From Sulfuritalea sp. (GTDB lineage Bacteria; Pseudomonadota; Gammaproteobacteria; Burkholderiales; Rhodocyclaceae), in NCBI GenBank assembly GCA_016710465.1, contig JADJVS010000014.1:186001-250000 (forward strand): 64,000 nt of DNA, read 5' to 3'. Positions 17,509-25,809 of this stretch are shown here, one piece after another. How positions within the stretch are numbered: position 1 is the stretch's first letter; each line of letters starts with the position of its first letter. A model generated the notes under the pieces. The model had not been told where the DNA came from. It did not search any database and saw only the letters and a program-made list of their open reading frames with translations. The position numbers were made by a program, and so were the translations under genes.

Positions 17509-18105
17509 TTACGCCGCGTCGGGATTCAGCATCCGCTCCACGTAGCGCGCGATGAGGTCGATCTCCAGATTCACCCTGGCGCCCGGATGCAGGCGCTTCA
17601 GCGTCGTCACCTCGACGGTGTGCGGGATCAGGTTGATCGAAAACCTGCGGCCCTTGACCTTATTGGTGGTCAGCGAAACGCCATCGACCACGATCGAGCC
17701 CTTGCGCGCAATGTACTTGGCCAGTGCCTTGGGTGCCTTGATCACCAGTTCGTGCGATTCGCCGATCGGCTCGAACTTTTCCACCTCGCCGACGCCATCG
17801 ACATGGCCCGAAACCAGGTGGCCGCCGATGAAATCCGACAGGCGCATGGCCTTTTCGAGGTTGACCTCGCCGCCCTCGGCGTCGAGGCCGACGGTGCAGT
17901 CCAGGGTTTCGCGCGAGACATCGACCTGATAGCTGCTTTTCTTCTTGGCGATCACCGTCAGGCAAACGCCGCCATGGGCAATCGAATCCCCCAGCGCGAC
18001 ATCGGCAAGCTTGAGGCCGGGCGCCTCGACGGTGAGGCGCAAGCCCTTTTCCAGCGGTTGGACATGGGCGATTTTTCCTACGGCGGTGATGATGCCGGTG
18101 AACAT
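17509..18105 (-). CDS. ribE: Riboflavin synthase alpha chain
   Basis: 198 residues from the ATG at 18103-18105 (MFTGIITAVGKIAHVQ), the invariant family N-terminus; upstream codons in frame are not part of the gene. Two lumazine-binding repeats are visible (GDSIAHGGVCLTV with HLVSGHVDGVGEV, and IVVDGVSLTT with LIPHTVEVTTL). It dismutates two lumazines to riboflavin. It is first in the ribE-ribBX-ribH-nusB-thiL-pgpA-cinA run. No FMN riboswitch is seen in the short gap upstream. Confidence 0.94.
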   Translation of the reverse strand: MFTGIITAVGKIAHVQPLEKGLRLTVEAPGLKLADVALGDSIAHGGVCLTVIAKKKSSYQVDVSRETLDCTVGLDAEGGEVNLEKAMRLSDFIGGHLVSGHVDGVGEVEKFEPIGESHELVIKAPKALAKYIARKGSIVVDGVSLTTNKVKGRRFSINLIPHTVEVTTLKRLHPGARVNLEIDLIARYVERMLNPDAA

Positions 18106-18156
18106 GGAGCTTCCTTGAGCGAATTGGATGGCGGGGATGCTATCACCGCCACGAGA

Positions 18157-18179
18157 AGTCGGCGCTGGCGGGACGGCGA
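18157..18179 (+). repeat. 23-bp interspersed repeat, copy 4 (after the NACHT-like gene)
   Basis: AGTCGGCGCTGG, middle CGGGA, then CGGCGA. Ends 8 nt past the stop codon of the gene ending at 18188, in the ribE upstream gap. Confidence 0.85.
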
Positions 18180-18187
18180 ATTGCTGC

Positions 18188-21100
18188 TCAAGGCAGGGCG
18201 CAATCCATGACAATGACGCCTATTTGCTTTCGTTCCGCACCGCCAAGAGTCGCGATCAAGCGATCTTCCAGTTCCGGCGCGTTGCGCGGCGGCTTGCCGC
18301 CGTCTGCGGCGGTCGGCATGCCGGTTCCGCCAAACCAGAACACGAGGTAGATGCCGTAGCCGGACGCGCCGGGGTCGCGAACATAGTGAGCAATCAGTTG
18401 CTTGTGCAGGGCGCTCCAAACTGCCCTGTTGCTATCGCACTTTACTTCGATGGGCACGTTGATGCCGTCGGACTTCCCGCCAAAGAAGACGCGAATGTCC
18501 GCGCGTGTGTTTTCGCGGTATTCCCCCTCGGGCTGAACATCCACGGCATGGGGTCGCAAGCGTTCCCGAAGCAGTTCGAGAAGGCGGTCACGGCAATAGT
18601 TTTCAGGGCAAGGCATGAGCGGGCGACCGTGGCTGTCCGGCTTCCAATACCGGTGATAGCCCGTCGTATTCCCGTCCCTGTCATCTTTGGCGATGTCGCG
18701 CAGATGGTGAACCAAGAGCGCTTGAAGGTCGGCGGCATTGGAGGGCTCTGCATTGGCAAGCGTACGAACCACTTCGGCAACTGAAGCCCGACGGAAATGC
18801 GCTTCGCGACTGACGGCGCGCTGATTCTCCCGATGATGGCGCAGTTCGCACCGCCAAGCGCTCAGCTTGTCGTCGGCGAGCAGATTCACGAATGCTTGAG
18901 TTGCCGATACCGTCGGCTTTGCGCCCAATTGTGAAATCAGGCTACGCACGAAATCCGCGACATTCATCGCGGGAGAAACCCAATGCGCGCCCGTCGGCCG
19001 CTGCGGCGAGGCATGGGGTGCCAGCAGTTGGATCAGCAAGCTCATCGCCGATTCGCACAGTTCGGGAAGTCCCTTGGCCTGATCCGCACGCGAGCCGAAA
19101 AACCCTGCGACCAAAAAGGCGCGAGACTGGTTGCTTGCAACGTAACGCGACAACGGCTGCTCAAAAGCGGTTGGGTCGAGCAGCAGTCCGGCGGCCAGCC
19201 ACTGGCTGCGCTGGGTGGTATCGAGTTGCTTGCGTGACAATTTGGTCGCGATCAGTTGCCGCAATGCGTCGCGGTCTGCATGCTTAATCGCCGCGACAAG
19301 CAAGGTGCCCAGCTCGTTCTGGCTGTCCCGCTTCCAGCGCAACGGATAGGCCGCAAGAAGCGGTATCGAGGCACGATGCGCCACATCGGCGTAGGCTTGG
19401 TCATGCGCCAGTGCGTACGTGCCTGCGCTACGTTCCTTTCGTGACTTGAACATCGACTTGCCATAGAAGATCATTACATCGGCAAGTGCTTCCGGACGAT
19501 GGGCGACGAGGGACAAGAACCACGCCGGCGTGTTGTCAAAATCGTGGGTAAGGCGGAAGGCGATCAGGCGTTCCTGAATCTGGCGCGAGAGCTCCAGCAC
19601 CCCTTCCGCGCTGCTTCGCGCCAGCTCGTCGGCGCCTGCCAGACAGGCCTCCGCAATCAAATGATGGCGACCCTTGACATGCAGGTCGACGATCTCTGCG
19701 ATCGAGGGCAGGTCATCACGAAGCAGGGTGCGTCTCAATCCTGCAAGCGCGGCCAGCGTGATGCCTGCATCCATTCCGAAGAAGGACTGGAACCGATCGA
19801 TCGGCGTATCGCCTTTGGCCTCGCGAAAACGTCCGAAGTAGATCATCGACAGGTCATGCATTAGCCCGGCCGGGGCGGTGCCGGCCTCGATGGCAGGCTG
19901 ATGCTTGCGAAACAGGGCGATCCATTCGGCGATTCGTGCGGCCTCTTTCTCCTTGTGCTTGATTTTTCTCAGAGCGTCATCACGGCGCCAGTCTTCCGGG
20001 TCTGATTGGAGCCAGCCATCTACCTTGTTGGCAAGGCTCGGATATCGATCCTGGATTGCGAGCAGCGCATCGAGCAGACCAGGTGTGTATTCGAGGCGGC
20101 GCAGCAGGGCGAAGGCCACTTTGTTGAACAGATGGTCGCGCAGGGCGCCGTCGGACCCGGCCGCCTTCGCAAGACACCAATCCTCGATGCCTTGTGGTAA
20201 GCCTGTGCCATGGAAGCGTTGATCAAGCTTGTGGAGGCAGTGTCGAATGTCGTCGGTGCCTTCGCAAAGGCGCAGGCCATGGTCTAGGATCGCAAGGTAC
20301 CGCTCGGGATTGCGCGCGAACCAGGCGGCGATGATTTCCTTGTGCTCCTGATCGAGGTCGCTGAACCCGTGCTCGTCAAGCAAAATCCCCAACCAAGTCC
20401 ACAATTGCTCCGTTGAAGCCTCGTGGTTCGCGGCATCCAGGCCACGCGCCAGCAGTTGGCCGACGACCTCATTGAAGTGGAAGTCATCCGGTACCCGATG
20501 CAGCCGTGCGATGTCTGTCGCGACGGCATCCAGCAGAATCGGGAGGTCATCTGCACGGGTTCGTTCGACAAGCTCGTGCTTCCAGAACCAGAAATAGGTG
20601 CCGATCAGGTTTGGCGATTTCGCCGGATGCAGGTAATGGACTACCCGATTAGCGGGAAGCTGTTCCGGATACAGATGGCGCAACAGCAGGCCGGCAATCT
20701 CGTCGTCACCATCTTCGACCAGTCCGGCATCGATGTCTTTCAGCAGGTCAAGCAGAGCTGCGGATCGATCACTTGCGGTTTGGATGTACGCCCTCACCGC
20801 GTTCTTCCGATTGACCGACCAGCGTCCGCCGTCACGGGCGATATCCAGCAGGGCGCTGTCGAGTTGCGGTAGAGATTCGCCGTGGGCAACGGCCTCAAGG
20901 ACGCAGTCCACGAGTGACTCGTGCGCCTCGTCGCGCGCCGGATCGAGAAGGATGACGCGGAAGTCGTCGCACATGTCAACGCTGGCCAGCGCGCCAAAGG
21001 GGGGCGCGCTCCAGTCCTGGGAGCGGAACCAGGGGTAGCGGGCGGCTTCGCGTGCTAAGGCAGTCAGCAGATGCCGCTTGTCAGCGATGGCAAAGTTGCG

Positions 21101-22219
21101 GATATCGCCGTAGAGCACGACGCCCAGCGGGTCGTTCTCGATCAGGGTGGGGCGAACTGATGGGCATAGCGCGGCAAGCCAGGCATGCAGCCCGCGGAGG
21201 TCGGCGACGATGCCGCCGTCCTCGGCCGACATCAGGGTCAGCACCCGGCCCGGCGGCAAGCCTTCACGTTCCATGCGCCGGGTAAGAAAGCGTGCGCCGA
21301 GATATTCCGCAATGCTGCGATGGGCTGCTTCGCGACGCTCCTCGTAAGCGTGCGAATCGAACAAACGACTGGCCAAGGCGCGGTTCAATACAGGCGTTTG
21401 TTCTACGCCAATGGCCTCCAAGCCCGGATGGTCCTTGTCGGCCACGTCGGGGCTCAAGGCGAACCCGGCAATCCCCGCCAGCAGTTGCAAGGCACAGAGG
21501 TGACCGGCGACATGCAGCACCTCTCCGGTGGGTATCCACGTTTGACGCCATGCGTCGCGATGTTCCCGGTTGGAGTCCTCGGCTAACCGTTGGCAGGCGA
21601 GAGCATAGGTTTCCGCCAAGCTGTCAGGCCATCCATTGCGCGCGGCTTCGGCCAGCATGTTCAGGTTTTGCGGGTTACCGAGCAGGCTGTCCAGCCTGCG
21701 TTCCCGCGCCTTCTCGATGAACGCCTTGGGATCAGGAACGCCGTGGTTTTCCCGGAGCAGAACTTCGATTTCGCCGGCGTTGAGGTCGTCGAGATGCAGA
21801 ACGGTTAAGCAGCCCCCCGGCGCAACTCGTTCGAGTGCGTCGCGATCTCCCGCGCCCAGCCAGTCGGCCTCGCGGCAAGAGAGTCGAAACGGCGGTCGTC
21901 CGAGCGCATCAATCTTGCGGCGAATAGCGTCGAAGGGCGTGCGGTTATCGGTCGAGCCGGCGCGGATTTCGTCCAGGCCGTCTATAAAGAGGGTCCACCG
22001 GCGCCACTCCGGGCGATCCAGGGCAATGAAATCCCTCGCTGAAATGAGTTCGCAGCCTGCGGCTCTGGCTTCCTCGCTGAAAGCGGTGGTTTTCCCCGAG
22101 CCAGGCTCACCGAGCAGAACGTAGGCGGAGTGCTCCCGCAGGGCGGCAAGTGGAACTCCTGGTGTGCGCTTTCCTGCCGCGTTGACCTCCGTGCAGGTGC
22201 GAGCAACGGTTGTTTTCAC
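18188..22219 (-). CDS. Large NACHT-like STAND NTPase with C-terminal PD-(D/E)xK nuclease motif; putative defence protein
   Basis: The likely start is GTG at 22217-22219, overlapping the stop of the upstream ATPase (GTGA), giving 1343 residues. A P-loop YVLLGEPGSGKTT sits almost at the N-terminus (about residues 34-46) and a NACHT-like Walker B WTLFIDGLDEI at about 76, where two acidic residues follow the first Asp. Residues 300-1200 are mostly helical with no recognised motif, as in STAND sensor scaffolds. The C-terminus has RADIRVFF followed by NVPIEVKCD (about 1240-1260), the D...ExK core of the restriction-endonuclease fold. Known bacterial Avs NTPases usually carry the nuclease at the N-terminus; here the order is reversed. 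An antiviral or abortive-infection role is inference. The locus interrupts housekeeping genes and by eye looks less GC-rich than them. Confidence 0.7.
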   Translation of the reverse strand: MKTTVARTCTEVNAAGKRTPGVPLAALREHSAYVLLGEPGSGKTTAFSEEARAAGCELISARDFIALDRPEWRRWTLFIDGLDEIRAGSTDNRTPFDAIRRKIDALGRPPFRLSCREADWLGAGDRDALERVAPGGCLTVLHLDDLNAGEIEVLLRENHGVPDPKAFIEKARERRLDSLLGNPQNLNMLAEAARNGWPDSLAETYALACQRLAEDSNREHRDAWRQTWIPTGEVLHVAGHLCALQLLAGIAGFALSPDVADKDHPGLEAIGVEQTPVLNRALASRLFDSHAYEERREAAHRSIAEYLGARFLTRRMEREGLPPGRVLTLMSAEDGGIVADLRGLHAWLAALCPSVRPTLIENDPLGVVLYGDIRNFAIADKRHLLTALAREAARYPWFRSQDWSAPPFGALASVDMCDDFRVILLDPARDEAHESLVDCVLEAVAHGESLPQLDSALLDIARDGGRWSVNRKNAVRAYIQTASDRSAALLDLLKDIDAGLVEDGDDEIAGLLLRHLYPEQLPANRVVHYLHPAKSPNLIGTYFWFWKHELVERTRADDLPILLDAVATDIARLHRVPDDFHFNEVVGQLLARGLDAANHEASTEQLWTWLGILLDEHGFSDLDQEHKEIIAAWFARNPERYLAILDHGLRLCEGTDDIRHCLHKLDQRFHGTGLPQGIEDWCLAKAAGSDGALRDHLFNKVAFALLRRLEYTPGLLDALLAIQDRYPSLANKVDGWLQSDPEDWRRDDALRKIKHKEKEAARIAEWIALFRKHQPAIEAGTAPAGLMHDLSMIYFGRFREAKGDTPIDRFQSFFGMDAGITLAALAGLRRTLLRDDLPSIAEIVDLHVKGRHHLIAEACLAGADELARSSAEGVLELSRQIQERLIAFRLTHDFDNTPAWFLSLVAHRPEALADVMIFYGKSMFKSRKERSAGTYALAHDQAYADVAHRASIPLLAAYPLRWKRDSQNELGTLLVAAIKHADRDALRQLIATKLSRKQLDTTQRSQWLAAGLLLDPTAFEQPLSRYVASNQSRAFLVAGFFGSRADQAKGLPELCESAMSLLIQLLAPHASPQRPTGAHWVSPAMNVADFVRSLISQLGAKPTVSATQAFVNLLADDKLSAWRCELRHHRENQRAVSREAHFRRASVAEVVRTLANAEPSNAADLQALLVHHLRDIAKDDRDGNTTGYHRYWKPDSHGRPLMPCPENYCRDRLLELLRERLRPHAVDVQPEGEYRENTRADIRVFFGGKSDGINVPIEVKCDSNRAVWSALHKQLIAHYVRDPGASGYGIYLVFWFGGTGMPTAADGGKPPRNAPELEDRLIATLGGAERKQIGVIVMDCALP

Positions 22220-23526
22220 CGTGGAGACAGCCAGTATTCCGTGGGCTGTGAAAGAAACTCGACCAGGGGAATTCCATTTTCCCCGACGACCAGACGCTGG
22301 CAGCCTGGATAGGTCGCGGCAAAGGCATGCAGCCCCGGCATGCTTCGCGCCCGATTGCCGCTCTTGACTTCGATGGCGGTGAGTCTCTGCCCGCGCGACA
22401 GGACGTAGTCGACCTCCAGTTTGCCTTTGCGCCAATAGGTGAGTAGCCCCGGGTCGCCACTGTTGTAAAGATGTGCGCCGACGGCGTTCTCGACCAGGCG
22501 ACCCCAGAATGATCGGTCGGCCTTCGCGGCGGCAAAGTCGTAGCCCGAGGCCACCGCCATCAGCGCGTTGTTCTGCGCCAGCAATTTGGGCGGCGAGGTG
22601 CGCTGACGCAGCATGCTGCCCGAGTATTTTTGCAGCCCGGCAACCAGGCCGGCCTTGCCGAGCATGTCGAGATACTTGGCGACGGTTCCGGTGTGGCCCT
22701 CCTGATCCTCGTTTTTTTCGCGAAGATTCCTGGCCATGTTGTCCAATGCCAGTATTTGTCCGGAATACTCGCAGGCGAGCCAGAACAATTGCTTGAGCAA
22801 GGGGCGGCGGTCAACGCGTTCAAGGTCGAATATATCCAGCTCGATGCTGGGTTCAATCAGGCCGTCGATCACGAAGCTTCGCCAGCGGGCTTCGTTCCGA
22901 TAAATTCCTTCCTTGACCGGTTCCGGGTAGCCGCCGAAGTACAGGTATTCGTCGAGGCTCAGTGCAAAAGCGGTGTGCATCTCCGGGTAGGTCCAGTGTC
23001 CGAGACGGATCAACTCGAAACGCCCCATCAGGCTTTCTGTGAGGCCACGCTGGACCAGCAGCGGAGAAGAGCCGAGCAGCACCACGTGCATTGCAAGCCC
23101 GTTGGCGCGATCTTCATCCCAGAGCGCCTTGACGGTTTCAGACCAGCGCGGGACTTTCTGTACCTCGTCGATGGCGAGAACAAATGGATCGGACGAGCGC
23201 TCGGCCAGATGGCGCCCACGTTTCCATTGACGGATCAACCAGCCCGCATCCGCTTTTATCTCCGTCGGCACTTCGGTGGCGTGGGTCGCGACGTAGTCGG
23301 CCGCGTCAAGCGCGCTTGAGATCGATCTCGCCTCGGATTGCTGGCCGACAGAAGCGTACAGGCACCGTTCGGCAAAGTGCTCACCCAAGACCGCCCGAAC
23401 CAAGGTTGTCTTGCCGATTCGGCGCGGACCCGCAATGATGTTGAGCCAGCGGACAGGCTCGTCAAGTCGTTCGCGGAGGGTTTTTGCTTGGGCCCGCTGA
23501 AAGTTGAGCATCACCGCACTCATCAT
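22216..23526 (-). CDS. AAA+ ATPase with DUF4143 C-terminal domain
   Basis: 436 residues. N-terminal ATPase: Walker A GPRRIGKTT (about residues 33-41), Walker B FVLAIDEVQKV, and sensor region VVLLGSSPLL with the conserved GRFELIRLGHWT. The C-terminal DUF4143 domain has LEVDYVLSRGQ...AIEVKSG, a PD-(D/E)xK-like arrangement. Proteins of this family are widespread accessory ATPases of unclear role. Its stop overlaps the start of the large NACHT-like gene, so the two should be made together and may work together. A 16-bp palindrome covers the region just before the ATG (23524-23526). Confidence 0.85.
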   Translation of the reverse strand: MMSAVMLNFQRAQAKTLRERLDEPVRWLNIIAGPRRIGKTTLVRAVLGEHFAERCLYASVGQQSEARSISSALDAADYVATHATEVPTEIKADAGWLIRQWKRGRHLAERSSDPFVLAIDEVQKVPRWSETVKALWDEDRANGLAMHVVLLGSSPLLVQRGLTESLMGRFELIRLGHWTYPEMHTAFALSLDEYLYFGGYPEPVKEGIYRNEARWRSFVIDGLIEPSIELDIFDLERVDRRPLLKQLFWLACEYSGQILALDNMARNLREKNEDQEGHTGTVAKYLDMLGKAGLVAGLQKYSGSMLRQRTSPPKLLAQNNALMAVASGYDFAAAKADRSFWGRLVENAVGAHLYNSGDPGLLTYWRKGKLEVDYVLSRGQRLTAIEVKSGNRARSMPGLHAFAATYPGCQRLVVGENGIPLVEFLSQPTEYWLSPR

Positions 23527-23541
23527 GAGTTAATTTACTCA
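23526..23541. promoter_or_regulatory. AT-rich palindrome at the translation start of the ATPase/NACHT pair
   Basis: TGAGTTAATTTACTCA is an inverted repeat with 5-bp arms TGAGT/ACTCA and an AT centre, directly abutting the ATG of the ATPase gene where a Shine-Dalgarno would be expected. It could be an autoregulatory operator or hide the start in RNA. Seen in sequence; function inferred. Confidence 0.4.
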
Positions 23542-23592
23542 CAATGATAGCAGTACCAAATTCTCTGCGCAATAGTTTGATTTGTCTGTGTT

Positions 23593-25374
23593 TTAGCGCA
23601 GGACGCGCTCGAGAATGGGCAGAAAGCTGTCCGCGTTCTGGAAGCCAACCACGCGCAGGTCGGCCAGTTCCTTGCCACCCGCGTTCCAGAAGATGATGCC
23701 GGGCGGACCGAACAGGGCAAAGCGCTTGAGCAGCGCCTTGTCGGCATCCGAATTGGCGGTGACGTCGGCTTGCAACAGAACCATCTGTTTCATGCGCGCG
23801 GCAACCTTGGGGTCGGCGAAGGTGAAGCGCTCCATCTCCTTGCAACTGACGCACCAGTCGGCGTAGAAGTCGAGCATCACCGGTTTTCCGCCAGACTTCG
23901 CTTCGGCCAGGCGCGCCTCCAGCTTGTCAACCGAAGCGACCCGCTCGAAGGCCGGCCCGTGCGCCTCGGCGGCATTGCCGGCGCGCAGGAAGCCCAGCGG
24001 CTGCAGCGGATCCTTCGCGCCACCCAGCACGCCCATCAGCATCGCCGCGCCGCCCAGCAGCAGGACGACGCCCAGCCCCTTGCCCAGCCGCTGCCAGCCG
24101 TGGGCGTTTTGCGGCAGCGGGTCAAGCGCATGCAGGTAGATCGCCGGCACCACCATCAGCAGTGCCCAGCCGAACATCTGCGTCCACAGCGGGATCACCG
24201 GCGACACCAGCCACAGCGCGGTGGCCAGCATGATCACACCGAAAAATTTCTTGACGCCCTCCATCCACGGGCCGGACTTCGGCAGCAGCGAGCGCGAGAA
24301 GGCACCGACCAGCAAGAGCGGCGCGCCCATGCCCAGCGCCATGACGAACAAGGCGGCGCCACCCAGCGCGGCGTTGCCGGTCTGCGCGATGTAAAGCAGG
24401 GCACCGGCCAGCGGCGCGGCGACGCAGGGGCCGACGATCAGCGCCGAGAGCGCGCCCATCAGGGCGATGGCGGGCAGCGAACCGCCTTGCTTGTTGGCCG
24501 TGTCCGAAACCCTGCTTTGCAGCGATGCCGGAAGCTGGAGCTCGTAGAAGCCGAACATCGACAGCGAAAGCACGACGAAGACCAGGGCGAAGCCGCCGAG
24601 CACCCAGACGTTCTGCAAGGCAGCCGAGAGCAGCGTGCCGGAGAGCCCGGCGGCGACGCCGACCAGCGCGTAGGTAATTGCCATGCCGAGCACATAGGCC
24701 AGCGAGAGCACAAAGGCCCGCAGATGGCTCACGGCATGACCGTGATTGACAATGATGCCCGACAGGATGGGGATCATCGGGAACACGCAGGGCGTCAAGG
24801 ACAGCAGCAGGCCGAAGCCAAAGAAGCTGACCAGCACCAGCGCCAGGTTGTCGCCCTTGAACAGACCGGCGATGCGCGAGCTTTCGTCGCCGGCGGCGGG
24901 GGCTTTCTCGTCTGGCGCAAGAGTCGGCGCTGGCGCTGCGGCGATCTGTACCACGGACGACGCGGCACCCGCCGACGGCAGCTCGATGCGCGCCTCCTGG
25001 TTGATCGGCGGATAGCAGATGCCGCCGTCCCAGCAGCCTTGCGACACCGCTTTCAAGCTCAGCGCCCCGGCGGCCTCGACCGGAATCAGTATCTTCACTT
25101 CCTTGCGGTAGGTCTCGACCTTGCCGAAGTTCTCGTCGTCCTTGACCTTGCCGGGCGGGTACTTCGGCGTGCCCAGGATGCCGCCGTCGGCCGAGAACTT
25201 GAACTTGTCGCGGTACATGTAGTACTGGTCGGTGATCTGCCACCGCGCTTCAATGGTCTTGGCGTCGATGGCCCTGGCAGAAAAGTGGAAGGCCTGCTCG
25301 GGTGGCAGGGGCTCTTCGGCGCGGACCAGGCCGGCGAAGGCGAACAGCATCAGGAACAGCAGGCGAATCAACAT
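23593..25374 (-). CDS. dsbD: Thiol:disulfide interchange protein, inner-membrane electron transporter
   Basis: 593 residues in the full three-domain layout: signal peptide (LIRLLFLMLFAFAGLVRA), N-terminal periplasmic domain with the Cys pair around GCWDGGICYPP, an eight-helix membrane domain with LTPCVFPMIPILSG and a later GPCVAAPLAGA, and a C-terminal thioredoxin-like domain with WCVSCKEME. It moves electrons from thioredoxin to periplasmic DsbC/DsbE. It overlaps cutA by 7 bp, the usual pair. A copy of the 23-bp repeat (24922-24944) encodes AAAPAPTLAP in the linker between the N-terminal and membrane domains. Confidence 0.94.
   Translation of the reverse strand: MLIRLLFLMLFAFAGLVRAEEPLPPEQAFHFSARAIDAKTIEARWQITDQYYMYRDKFKFSADGGILGTPKYPPGKVKDDENFGKVETYRKEVKILIPVEAAGALSLKAVSQGCWDGGICYPPINQEARIELPSAGAASSVVQIAAAPAPTLAPDEKAPAAGDESSRIAGLFKGDNLALVLVSFFGFGLLLSLTPCVFPMIPILSGIIVNHGHAVSHLRAFVLSLAYVLGMAITYALVGVAAGLSGTLLSAALQNVWVLGGFALVFVVLSLSMFGFYELQLPASLQSRVSDTANKQGGSLPAIALMGALSALIVGPCVAAPLAGALLYIAQTGNAALGGAALFVMALGMGAPLLLVGAFSRSLLPKSGPWMEGVKKFFGVIMLATALWLVSPVIPLWTQMFGWALLMVVPAIYLHALDPLPQNAHGWQRLGKGLGVVLLLGGAAMLMGVLGGAKDPLQPLGFLRAGNAAEAHGPAFERVASVDKLEARLAEAKSGGKPVMLDFYADWCVSCKEMERFTFADPKVAARMKQMVLLQADVTANSDADKALLKRFALFGPPGIIFWNAGGKELADLRVVGFQNADSFLPILERVLR
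24922..24944 (+). repeat. 23-bp interspersed repeat, copy 5 (in dsbD)
   Basis: AGTCGGCGCTGG, middle CGCTG, then CGGCGA. Antisense; read as IAAAPAPTL in a domain linker. Confidence 0.85.
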
Positions 25375-25721
25375 GCGGCGGGGCTTTCCGGGAGAATGGG
25401 CAGGGTTTCGGCCACGACCCAGTTCAGGTAGTCCGGCAGGCCGCGAGCGATAGTGACCGCGATGATCTCGGGAAGTTCATAGGGGTGGTTGGCACGGATC
25501 GCCGCTTCCAGCTCAGGGTAACGCTCCGTGCTCGTCTTGATCCATAGCGGAAATTCGCGTGCTTCCTCAATCTTGCCCTGCCAGCGATAAACCGAGGTAC
25601 AGGGAGCCTGGATGCTCACGCAGGCGGCCAGGCGCTCATCGACCAGTCGGGCGGCGAGCGTCCGGGCGCTGGCCTCATCAGGCAGATTGGTCAGGATGAG
25701 CAGGGTTTGCGCTGTTTCCAT
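25368..25721 (-). CDS. cutA: Divalent-cation tolerance protein CutA
   Basis: 117 residues with the CutA1 trimer motifs RLVDERLAACVSIQ, SVYRWQGKIEEA, IKTSTERYPELE and HPYELPEIIAV. It is commonly found next to dsbD. The molecular role is not settled despite its historical link to copper tolerance. Confidence 0.92.
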   Translation of the reverse strand: METAQTLLILTNLPDEASARTLAARLVDERLAACVSIQAPCTSVYRWQGKIEEAREFPLWIKTSTERYPELEAAIRANHPYELPEIIAVTIARGLPDYLNWVVAETLPILPESPAAC

Positions 25722-25809
25722 TGGCTTATTCTACCTTCGGCGAATCCGGTGGCCGGGTTAGTCTGGGGCAAGCTCGCTGCATGCCGTGGCGAAAAATCGG
25801 GAGCGTTGA

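Noticed and set aside
18106..18187. FMN riboswitch before ribE
   Set aside because: The gap is too short and shows none of the conserved RFN-element boxes, only a repeat copy.
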